The notes beneath the pieces are model-generated. The model had not been told where the DNA came from. It made no database searches and was given only the letters and a program-made list of their open reading frames with translations. DNA of 7,563 nt from Pseudomonadota bacterium (lineage in GTDB: Bacteria; Pseudomonadota; Gammaproteobacteria; GRL18): assembly GCA_030632745.1 (NCBI GenBank), contig DAOVUE010000062.1, forward strand, positions 1-7,563, given 5' to 3'. A program made the translations under genes and the position numbers. Positions 1 to 6,900 of the stretch are shown piece by piece; the first letter of the stretch is position 1; each line of letters begins with the position of its first letter.

Positions 1-74
1 ATAATTAAGCCGTGCTTTATTTTAAATATTAATTTAAGCCAGCCTGGAGAGCTTGATGTGCTTAAGGAATTCAT
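1..74 (-). CDS. Probable TRAP transporter small permease (DctQ-like), N-terminus only, cut by the window edge
   Basis: An open frame starts at ATG 74-72 and stays open for 24 codons to the window edge, reading MNSLSTSSSPGWLKLIFKIK then HGLI. An AAGAGA lies 5 bases upstream of the ATG and could serve as a ribosome binding site. The peptide has a polar start, then a basic amphipathic stretch (WLKLIFKIKHGLI). This resembles the segment before the first membrane helix of TRAP small permeases (a pattern like RIEDGLL). The position supports the call: it lies downstream of a TRAP solute receptor on the same strand, where dctQ or a dctQM fusion is expected. No membrane segment is visible yet, so the assignment rests on context plus a weak N-terminal pattern. 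The rest of the gene and any dctM would lie left of the window. Confidence 0.5.
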   Translation of the reverse strand, partial: MNSLSTSSSPGWLKLIFKIKHGLI

Positions 75-80
75 TTCTAT

Positions 81-255
81 CTCTTATAGAACATGAAATT
101 ATGCAGCTGTCTTATGTGAGCTTTTAATGTTCTCACAGCGACAGCGGCAAATTCCATGTTTTGCTGACGGCTCTTATCTAACATGAAAGCGACCACTGCC
201 ATATTTGCTTTTGTATGTTAGCAAAATGACAGCGGCAAACAATATTTGCTGATGG
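81..255 (-). repeat. Two tandem copies of an 85-90 base hairpin repeat between the TRAP receptor and permease genes
   Basis: Copy one spans 81-170 and copy two 171-255. On the plus strand both begin CTCTTAT(A/C)(G/T)AACATGAAA, both carry GACAGCGGCAAA (140-151 and 228-239), and both end TTTGCTGA(C/T)GG. Each copy has a 6-base-pair stem at the same offset but with different sequence: TGTGAG/CTCACA (115-120 with 132-137) and TTTGCT/AGCAAA (204-209 with 220-225). A second potential hairpin per copy joins the GGCAAA box to the following TTTGC. Copy two ends just before the stop codon of the receptor gene, and copy one contains the probable ribosome binding site of the next gene. The repeat therefore fills the intercistronic spacer. 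By analogy with REP elements after malE it could stabilise the upstream mRNA; that role is inferred. Confidence 0.7.
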
Positions 256-256
256 C

Positions 257-1303
257 TCATTGCTGTTTGGAGCGGAACTCATCTAATAATGTGGTGGTTC
301 GTGTAAACATTTTTTTAGAAATATAATCAGAACGAATTAAGTCATCAGCCGCTTTGTCTCGAATAGACAGCATTTCCTGTTTTTCCTGATCATTCCAGTC
401 CCACATAAATTGAATCCCGCTTTCTTTGAGCAATGTAATGCTTTGCTGATTATCACGACGGGTGATATTATTAATAGCTTCACCTGCTTTCTTCCCGGTG
501 GTTTTCAACAGTTGTTGTAAATCTTCAGGTAATTTTTTAAAAAAACGGTTGCTGACCACAAGACTGCCGATGGCATTAGTCATGGACACATTAGTCGCAT
601 AAGACAGCTTAGTATGCCATTGCATGGTCAGAGCACCAAAAGTTGAATTATAGACGGTGTCTATACTGCCGTGCTTTGCGGTTAATTGAGTGTAAACGTC
701 AATAATGGATAAAGAAACAGGTGATACCCCGGCCGCCCTGGAAAATGCTTCACCAACGGGATCGCCCTGCCATAACCAGATACGTCTGGTTTTTAATTCA
801 TCTAAGGAACGAATGGGTTTTTTTGAGAAGAAATGGATGCTGCCGATTTCAGGCCAGCCTAATAATTCAAATCCCTTAAAACGAAAGCCCGCTTCTATTT
901 CTGACATCAGGTGGTCACGAACGAAATCAGATTCATCGGTGTTTTTAAATAAAAAGGGCATTTCTAATACTCGTGCGGATGAATAAATTCGCCCGACACC
1001 ATAGCCGGTAAAAAAAGCACCCTGTAATTGACGGCTGCGAATTTTTCGCAGCACATCAGGTTCATCCCCCATCACTCCACCGGGATATATTTTAAACTTC
1101 AGACGACCGTTACTTTTCTTATAGACCTCAGCGGCCCAACGATCAATTTCTGTCATCCAGGCTGTATCAGCTGGAATCAGGGTGGCAAATTTAAGAGTAT
1201 ATTGGGCTTTGCTGCTGTTATTTGCTGCGACAGCAAGGCCGGGGACAGCGTGGCCGAAGAGTAAAATAACAATGATGCAAGTGAAAAAACGATTTAAAAC
1301 CAT
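257..1303 (-). CDS. dctP: TRAP transporter substrate-binding protein, DctP family (TatP-type, TPAT system)
   Basis: Periplasmic solute receptor of a tripartite ATP-independent periplasmic transporter, 348 residues, the usual length. Residues 1-26 form a signal peptide: basic start, hydrophobic core CIIVILLFG, likely cleavage after AVA. The mature start YTLKFATLIPADTAW (35-49) and YPGGVMGDE (73-81) are typical of the DctP fold, as are the receptor-like segments DVYTQLTAKHGSIDTVY (202-218) and WHTKLSYAT (229-237). In classical dicarboxylate receptors a segment like GLKIRV supplies the carboxylate-clamping arginine. Here the aligned segment is LKTRRIWLWQGDP (170-182), with tryptophan 176 where arginine is expected, so the ligand is probably not a simple C4-dicarboxylate. 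The gene overlaps the end of the upstream tatT-like gene by 10 bases. AAGGAAG, 6 bases before the ATG, is a strong ribosome binding site, so the two are co-translated. The TatT partner marks it as the receptor of a TPAT-type system. The actual ligand cannot be read from the sequence. Confidence 0.9.
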   Translation of the reverse strand: MVLNRFFTCIIVILLFGHAVPGLAVAANNSSKAQYTLKFATLIPADTAWMTEIDRWAAEVYKKSNGRLKFKIYPGGVMGDEPDVLRKIRSRQLQGAFFTGYGVGRIYSSARVLEMPFLFKNTDESDFVRDHLMSEIEAGFRFKGFELLGWPEIGSIHFFSKKPIRSLDELKTRRIWLWQGDPVGEAFSRAAGVSPVSLSIIDVYTQLTAKHGSIDTVYNSTFGALTMQWHTKLSYATNVSMTNAIGSLVVSNRFFKKLPEDLQQLLKTTGKKAGEAINNITRRDNQQSITLLKESGIQFMWDWNDQEKQEMLSIRDKAADDLIRSDYISKKMFTRTTTLLDEFRSKQQ

Positions 1304-2199
1304 TGTTCTTCCTTTTCAAGTAGTAAAGAAGCTTTGTATCGGGAGATTTGATTGATTAATGCCTGCTCAGGGTACAAGCTGCTCTTCGATTGAATAATAT
1401 TAACTAACAAATCATGAAAAGCCTGCTGATTAAAGCGCTGCCGTTCCAGATATTGTGCCTGTAATAGATTAACGACTAATAACTTATTCTGATTGGCGGC
1501 ATTAGCCTGTTCAAAGTGCTGTTCCGAAAGACTGTAGTTTCCACCCAGCATAGGAGATTTACTGCCATAGTAAACACCAAAGAAAACATGGGCTCCACTC
1601 ATATAATAATGCTCATCTAATTCCAGAACTCGCTGCATGAACATAACGGCTTTGGGTAATTGTGCCAGGCTGCGTGCCTTATCACGATTCAAATCAATTG
1701 ATTTTGCCCAGCATGATGCACTCCAGAAAAGAGCAGGTACAGCATCCTGACCGAGTTTATTAATACTGTTTTGTAAGGTTTTAAGATCACCATTAAGATC
1801 AGAGTCACTGATTCCGTGATCAAAGAGGACTTGCTTAGCGTGATTAAATCCCCGCTGGTATAAATCAGCCGCCCGCTGCGGATTACCCTTAACCTTAACC
1901 TCAATGTTGCCTGCATTAAAACCGTCTTCAACAAAGCCAAAGGCATAGCCATAATAAGCCTGAGCAGCATAAAGTTGCAGAGCATGGTTTCCCGGATCAT
2001 TGACCAGCATACCTTCGATCAGACTAAGATTGGATGGAATCGCAGAATGTGCCAGATTTAAGTCAGTTTCCTTATTCATAGCAGTGACTCCGCCTTCAAT
2101 CAACGGCATAGAAGCACGAACCGTCAATTGTGATAGGGAACAGGCGGTGAGTTGAGAAAGTGCATAGAAAAATAAACTCAATTGCAGGAATTTTTTCAT
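1294..2199 (-). CDS. tatT: TatT family TRAP-associated lipoprotein (TPR-like)
   Basis: This 301-residue protein begins with a lipoprotein signal peptide. The lipobox LTAC ends at Cys20, the residue to be lipidated, and the next residue is Ser, so outer-membrane sorting is expected. The rest is mostly helical and alanine-rich with TPR-like pairs of helices, for example ALQLYAAQAYYGYAFGFVED (73-92), RAADLYQRGFNHAKQVL (109-125) and KAVMFMQRVLELDE (183-196). The segment GVYYGSKSPMLGG (208-220) is the hallmark I associate with the TatT family, known from Treponema pallidum Tp0956. There the protein forms a trimer with pores and binds the TRAP receptor Tp0957. Its partner here is the overlapping downstream dctP gene. 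TAAGG, about 10 bases before the ATG, is a somewhat distant ribosome binding site. TatT is thought to pass ligand to the receptor; this is family knowledge, not visible here. Confidence 0.88.
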   Translation of the reverse strand: MKKFLQLSLFFYALSQLTACSLSQLTVRASMPLIEGGVTAMNKETDLNLAHSAIPSNLSLIEGMLVNDPGNHALQLYAAQAYYGYAFGFVEDGFNAGNIEVKVKGNPQRAADLYQRGFNHAKQVLFDHGISDSDLNGDLKTLQNSINKLGQDAVPALFWSASCWAKSIDLNRDKARSLAQLPKAVMFMQRVLELDEHYYMSGAHVFFGVYYGSKSPMLGGNYSLSEQHFEQANAANQNKLLVVNLLQAQYLERQRFNQQAFHDLLVNIIQSKSSLYPEQALINQISRYKASLLLEKEEQWF

Positions 2200-2225
2200 A
2201 TTGATGACGCCTTACTTTATCCTTT

Positions 2226-2253
2226 TTAATACTTTTTATTAACTAGAAGTCAA
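2226..2253 (-). promoter_or_regulatory. Probable sigma70 promoter for the tatT-dctP operon
   Basis: On the minus strand TTGACT (2253-2248), five of six matches to the -35 consensus, is followed after 16 bases by TATTAA (2231-2226), four of six matches to the -10 consensus. Transcription would start near 2218, giving a short leader of about 20 bases before the tatT ATG at 2199, with the TAAGG ribosome site inside it. Confidence 0.5.
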
Positions 2254-2310
2254 GTTTAGCTGAAGACTTTCAATTGTACTTCACTTTAGTTATTAAGAAC
2301 TTATTCTTCT

Positions 2311-2338
2311 TTATTAGATATATGCCATATTCTAATAA
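2311..2338. promoter_or_regulatory. Long inverted repeat, possible operator
   Basis: TTATTAGA (2311-2318) and TCTAATAA (2331-2338) are perfect reverse complements, and the inner ATAT/ATAT arms continue the pairing with one bulged base around a GCC centre. This gives 12 base pairs in a 28-base element. It sits about 60 bases upstream of the proposed tatT -35 box. It has no U-tract in the right place for a terminator in the divergent layout, so a regulator binding site is the better guess. The regulator is unknown. Confidence 0.45.
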
Positions 2339-2353
2339 ATTATATTAATAAAA

Positions 2354-2381
2354 TCTAATGTAATTCATTGTTTTGATTAGA
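2354..2381. promoter_or_regulatory. Second TCTAAT/ATTAGA inverted pair
   Basis: TCTAAT (2354-2359) and ATTAGA (2376-2381) repeat the core of the inverted repeat 16 bases to the left, here with a 16-base gap. Four copies of this hexamer thus fall within 71 bases, two in each orientation. In AT-rich DNA this could be chance, so confidence is low. Confidence 0.25.
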
Positions 2382-2407
2382 GAATATTTATCACACAAAA
2401 TTATTAT

Positions 2408-2420
2408 ATGCAGTCTGCAT
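2408..2420. promoter_or_regulatory. Short perfect palindrome
   Basis: ATGCAG T CTGCAT is a perfect 6+1+6 palindrome, notable for its higher GC content within AT-rich surroundings. It lies about 85 bases upstream of the proposed letA -10 box, where an activator could bind. No known operator is recognised. Confidence 0.25.
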
Positions 2421-2504
2421 TGTAACTGATTTCTGTATTTTTTGTTATTTATTATTGATCTTTGTTTAATTTTAGTGGCGGGCTGTAATAGCTGCAATAA
2501 AAGG

Positions 2505-2510
2505 TATAAT
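2505..2510 (+). promoter_or_regulatory. Probable -10 box for the letA-letB operon
   Basis: TATAAT is a perfect -10 hexamer. No good -35 hexamer stands 16-18 bases upstream (GCTGTA at 2482-2487 is poor), so the promoter may need an activator. Transcription would begin near 2517, leaving about 60 bases of leader before the proposed letA start. Confidence 0.4.
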
Positions 2511-2567
2511 AAAATGGAAGTGTGAACAACAGAAATATAGTGCATAAAACAACGTGTAAAACAAGCC

Positions 2568-2582
2568 GGGAGCTAACTGATT
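2568..2582 (+). promoter_or_regulatory. Ribosome binding site and non-canonical start of the first letA gene
   Basis: GGGAG (2568-2572) precedes an in-frame CTG at 2577 by 4 bases and an in-frame ATT at 2580 by 7 bases. The frame is closed just upstream by TAA (2574-2576). No ATG, GTG or TTG occurs in frame before 2682, yet the codons between 2577 and 2682 encode a conserved zinc ribbon. Start must therefore be at CTG or ATT unless there is a sequence error. Confidence 0.55.
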
Positions 2583-3242
2583 AAGACCAATATCCTGCTT
2601 TGCCATGAATGTGATTTACTAATTCAAAATCAGCTGCTTGAAGAGGGGGCTAAACTGCAATGTCCCCGCTGCGGGCATGTATTGTATAAGCAAAAGCATA
2701 ATACCATTATCAAAAGTCTGGCTTATGTTATTACGGCCTTAATGTGTTTTTTGCCTGCCGTTAGTGAACCTGTTATGTCGTTAACTATGGCAGGTCTATC
2801 TCAATCACAAAGTTTAATGGGTGGCACTCTGGTGCTGCTGGCTGAACAATACTATCTGGTGGCTATTCTAACCTTTATGTGCAGCATGGCTGTGCCCTTA
2901 TTCAGACTGCTATTGTTGTTTTATGTTATCTTCAGCATTTCTATTAATTACTATCATAGAAGTTTAACCTGGTCATTTCGTTTATATCATTATATGGAAG
3001 AATGGGGCATGTTGGATGTTTATATGCTGGGTATCATAGTGTCTGTGGTTAAATTATTATCAATGGCTGAAATTCAGCCGGGTTTTGGTTTATGGGCCTA
3101 TGCCGGTTTGTTAGTGAGTTCTATATTGGCATCGACATCACTTAATTCTCATGAAGTCTGGGAAATACTGCTTAATCACGTTCCTAAGCACAAAAATAAA
3201 CAGGAAAACTTAAGCAGGAATACTATTGATGAACAAAGCTGA
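2577..3242 (+). CDS. letA: LetA/PqiA-type membrane protein, N-terminal half (non-canonical start)
   Basis: Inner-membrane partner of LetB in lipid transport, and equivalent to the first half of E. coli LetA (YebS). Taken from CTG 2577 it has 221 residues. A zinc ribbon comes first, CHEC (9-12) and CPRC (29-32), followed by hydrophobic segments near 45-63, 92-122, 147-163 and 171-188. EEWGMLDVYMLG (141-152) and the conserved SLNSHEVWE (188-196) match my memory of LetA (KEWVMLDIYLVG and SHLNVEELWE). A TTG at 2682 would give 186 residues but would discard the whole zinc ribbon, so it is not the true start; ATT 2580 is the alternative to CTG. In E. coli the two PqiA domains are one protein. Here the gene stops after the first, and the second follows as a separate gene overlapping by 14 bases. 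First gene of the let operon. Confidence 0.85.
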   Translation: MIKTNILLCHECDLLIQNQLLEEGAKLQCPRCGHVLYKQKHNTIIKSLAYVITALMCFLPAVSEPVMSLTMAGLSQSQSLMGGTLVLLAEQYYLVAILTFMCSMAVPLFRLLLLFYVIFSISINYYHRSLTWSFRLYHYMEEWGMLDVYMLGIIVSVVKLLSMAEIQPGFGLWAYAGLLVSSILASTSLNSHEVWEILLNHVPKHKNKQENLSRNTIDEQS

Positions 3243-3951
3243 TAAGATAAAAAATAATGCAGAAGAAGAGGCTCAAAGCACTGCACTAAAAACACTTACA
3301 GGTAAAGAGGCAGGACTGGTTTTGTGTTCTGATTGCCATACCATTCATCATCATATTTCTGATATTGATCAACTATGCAATTGCTGTGGTGCGGAATTAC
3401 ATCAAAGAAAAGTGAATAGCCTTAATCGAACCTGGGCTTTACTGATTACTTCCATGATATTATTTTTTCCGGCCAATATGCTGATCATTATGAACGTCAC
3501 TAGTTTGGGTGCTGACGATCCATCCACTATTATGGGCGGGGTTATTTTATTAATACAATTAGGTTCTTATCCGGTGGCCTTTGTAGTCTTTGCTGCCAGT
3601 ATTGTGGTGCCCTTATTTAAAATGATAGGTATTATGATTATACTATTATCATTAAAATATAAGGTTAATATAACGGATCTGCAGCGTATCAGAATGTTTC
3701 GCTTTATTGAATTTATCGGCCGTTGGTCTATGCTTGATATTTTTGTTATCTCAATTTTAGCGGCTTTGGTTAATATCAGCGGTGTTGCTGTCATTACAGC
3801 CGGACCGGCGGCAACTGCTTTTGGCAGTCTTGTCGTTATTACTATGCTGGCGGCCAATAGTTTTGATACTCGCCTTCTCTGGGATCTTAAGGTGGAAGGA
3901 AAGACAGAAGGAAAGCAGGAAAGAACACAAATGGAAAAACAAAATGACTGA
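3229..3951 (+). CDS. letA: LetA/PqiA-type membrane protein, C-terminal half
   Basis: Second PqiA domain of the LetA pair, 240 residues. After a charged 30-residue N-terminal tail comes a zinc ribbon, CSDC (33-36) and CNCC (50-53). Four hydrophobic segments follow near 69-89, 114-141, 168-190 and 193-209. Family signatures are seen at SLNRTWALLITS (64-75), FFPANM (79-84), STIMGGVILL (99-108), GSYPVAFVVFAASIVVP (112-128), FIGRWSMLDIFVIS (162-175) and FDTRLLWD (212-219). All have close counterparts in E. coli LetA and PqiA; AGPAATAFG is nearer LetA. ATG 3229 is preferred over an in-frame TTG at 3226 because AGGAA ends 8 bases before it. Overlap with the preceding half (14 bases) and with letB (ATGACTGA, 8 bases) implies tight translational coupling. 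The tail rich in Lys, Glu and Gln (220-240) is probably cytoplasmic. Confidence 0.9.
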   Translation: MNKADKIKNNAEEEAQSTALKTLTGKEAGLVLCSDCHTIHHHISDIDQLCNCCGAELHQRKVNSLNRTWALLITSMILFFPANMLIIMNVTSLGADDPSTIMGGVILLIQLGSYPVAFVVFAASIVVPLFKMIGIMIILLSLKYKVNITDLQRIRMFRFIEFIGRWSMLDIFVISILAALVNISGVAVITAGPAATAFGSLVVITMLAANSFDTRLLWDLKVEGKTEGKQERTQMEKQND

Positions 3952-6900
3952 TATTGATCATAATCCAGTGCTTGAAGAGCAGTATGCGATACCGAAAGTC
4001 ACTACTAAAAAAGGCTTTTCACCTATCTGGATTTTGCCTATTGTGGCTCTTTTAATCGGCCTGGGACTCATTGTTAAGAGTTATCTCAATGCGGGTATTA
4101 TAGTGACTCTGCAGGTACCTGCAGCGGATGGTATTGTTGATGGTAAAACCCGGATTTTATTCAAGGGCATTGTGGCTGGAGTCGTTAAAGAGCGTGACAT
4201 AACAGATGATTTACAGCATGTCATCTTATCCATTGAAATGAATAAAAGAACAGAGCCGTTTCTCAATGAAAAAACACAATTCTGGATAGTTGAACCACGT
4301 ATTTCATTATCCGGTGTCTCAGGCCTGGATACGATCCTGGGGGGGCGTTATATTGCTATTAGTGCAGAAAAGGGAAGTAAATCGAAGCGAAAGTTTATTG
4401 CTTTAAATACTCCGCCGCCGCCTTCTCAGGAAACTCCGGGACTGCATATCAAGCTCAGACTTAATCGTCTGGCATCAGTTGATCAGGGTACTGTGATTTA
4501 TTATAAACAAATTCCAGTGGGAGAGGTGACTCATTATACCCTGGAAGAAAATGACAGTGAAATACAGGCATGGGTTTTAATTAAGCCTGAATATGCTCAT
4601 CTGGTTAAAAAAGATTCTCTTTTTTATAATGTCAGTGGTATAAAAATTGATGCGGGTCTGAGCGGTATAAAAATAAAGACAGAATCTTTGATTTCGGTGC
4701 TGGCAGGGGGTATTGCGTTTCATACCCCTGTTTTACATGCAGAGAAAAATAATGCTCCCAATGGCCCGGATAAAGCAAATAAAAGTAATACCAGCATAGT
4801 CGAGCACGGGTCTATATATTTACTCTATGATGATTTTGAAAGTGCAAATGTCGGCATCCCGATTGTTTTACTGTTCAAAAATGTGCTTAATTTACAGGAG
4901 AATATCACTGTAATAAAATTTCAGGGACGTAAAATCGGTACTCTAGGAAAATTTTCCTATGATAAAACAAGCAATGAAACGGTCGTTGTTGCTCACATCG
5001 ATCCGCTGATGGAAGATGCTTTGAGAGATAATACGCAATTCTGGATTGTAAAACCCAGTCTGAGTCTGTTAGAAATATCAGGATTTGATGCCTTGATCCA
5101 GGGTAATTATATTTCTATGAGACCTTCCATCGGAGGTGAATTAACACGTAAATTTAAAGTGTCTGAATCGATACCCTCTTTATCAAAGAGTGAGCCCGGA
5201 CTGCATTTCTATATAGAAACAGACACCTTGTCCTCTATGAAAAAAGGTGTGCCTATTTTTTATAAACAGATACCCGTGGGTAATATTGAAGGCTTTGAAT
5301 TAACAAAAGATACAGAAAAGGTGAGACTAAGTGCTTTTATTAAGCCGGAATTTGCTCATCTGGTGAAAAAGAATTCACGTTTTTATAATGTCAGCGGATT
5401 AAATATACAAGCTGGTTTATCCGGCGTAAAAGTTAAAACAGAATCTCTGATGAGTTTGATTACCGGTGGTGTTTCTTTTTATACTCCTGTGACTTTTACT
5501 GAACAGGAACATCAGGCTGTAGTAGAACAGAGTAAAAATGATGATGTCTTTAAACTGTATGATGATTTTGATGATGCAAAAGCCGGCTATGAAGTGTCTT
5601 TAATTTTTGATACAGCAGCAGGTTTATCAGCAGGTTCTACAAAGGTTATATATAAAGGGCTGGTGTTAGGTGTGGTGAAAAAAATTACACCTGATAAAGG
5701 TAAACAGACAGTGACGGCTTCTATTACATTTGATCCAATTGCTGAAAACAATTTAGTTGAAGATACAAAATTCTGGATGGTAAGACCTCAAATATCACTT
5801 TCAGGTGTAAAAAATATAGAGACATTACTGGGGGGGGATTATATTACCCTGCGTCCGGGAGAGAGTAAGAAAAAGCAGCTGACATTCAAAGTCAGTCAGC
5901 ACAAACCTCCTTTTAATCATACGTTTCCCGGCTTGCATTTAAAGTTAAACAGTACTGAATTAGGTGCCGTCGCTATGGGTTCTCCTATACTGTATCAGCG
6001 TATTAAAATTGGGGATGTGCAGAATTATGAGCTGGCAGAAGATAGAATAAGCGTGAATATATTAATACATATTTTACCTCAATATAAAGATCTGGTGACT
6101 TCAGACTCGCGCTTTTATAATGCTTCCGGTATCCGTATTAATGCTAATTTATCAGGTGTAGATATTCGTACAGAGTCGTTTGAAAGTATATTAGCAGGCG
6201 GTATTGCTTTATATAATATGCCTGATCAGAAGCATAAATCTAACACAAGACAACAAAAGAAAGTGAGAAATGGTGCAGTATTTGATTTATTTAATGATTA
6301 TGATGCTGCTCGAACTAATGCATTCTATGTTAATATACGTTTTTCAGATCCTCAGGGACTCTCTATTGGCAGTAAAGTCAAATATAAGGGGATCATTGTG
6401 GGTGAGGTTGAGTCCATATCTTTAGATAAGAATAATAGTGATTTAGTTTGGGTGAAGCTGGAACTGGATTCAGTATTAAAAGCCGTTCTGGGAAAAAAAT
6501 CACTCTTTTGGGTGAGTAAAGCACATATTGGATTGACAAGAACGGATAATATTGACACTCTGATTTCAGGAAATTATATCAATGTTCTGCCAGTGAAAAC
6601 AGTAAAGGGTCAATCCATTGTTCCCCCTGAAGCAATAAATTTTACAGCTCTTGATGAAGAGCTTTTAATTAGTCAATCCAGGTCCGGTTTTACTGTGAGT
6701 TTAACCGCATCACGCTTGAGTTCGGTTAGAACAGGAGACCCTGTCTATTATCATCAGGTGGTAGTAGGAAAAGTAATTGGTTATGAAATTGCCGATACAG
6801 CGGATCAAATTCTCATTTATTTAAGCATCAGGAATCGCTTTAAGCCATTAATTCGGGAAAATAGTAAATTCTGGCATGCCAGCGGTGTCTCAATGGATAT

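Larger units (their letters stand above)
2200..2576. other. Divergent intergenic region between the TRAP and let operons
   Basis: These 377 bases are strongly AT-rich and hold no convincing gene; an open frame at 2345-2545 on the minus strand has low complexity and no family resemblance. The region carries a promoter for each direction, at least three inverted repeats (2311-2338, 2354-2381, 2408-2420) and the leader of letA. It probably regulates both operons. Confidence 0.7.

Noticed and set aside
81..255. CRISPR array
   Set aside because: Only two imperfect copies, with conserved boxes spread through the unit and hairpins that vary in sequence; no regular short repeat and spacer pattern.
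705..1264. Plus-strand open frames inside the TRAP receptor gene
   Set aside because: Shadows of the strongly supported minus-strand dctP gene; their translations show no domain or signal features.
2345..2545. Minus-strand 66-codon frame in the intergenic region
   Set aside because: Low-complexity composition typical of AT-rich non-coding DNA. It lies over the proposed letA -10 box and the palindromes, and has no family resemblance.
2682..3242. TTG 2682 as the start of the first letA gene
   Set aside because: It would cut away both CxxC pairs of the zinc ribbon, which are encoded in the same frame just upstream, and it has no good ribosome site.
3200..3242. letA as a frameshifted pseudogene
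   Set aside because: Both halves keep all family motifs, the second has its own ribosome site and ATG with a distinct N-terminal tail, and the frame change coincides with a natural domain border.
3782..3943. Upstream extension of letB to 3782
   Set aside because: The extra 54 codons overlap conserved letA coding sequence in another frame; ATG 3944 gives the expected N-terminal tail and membrane anchor.
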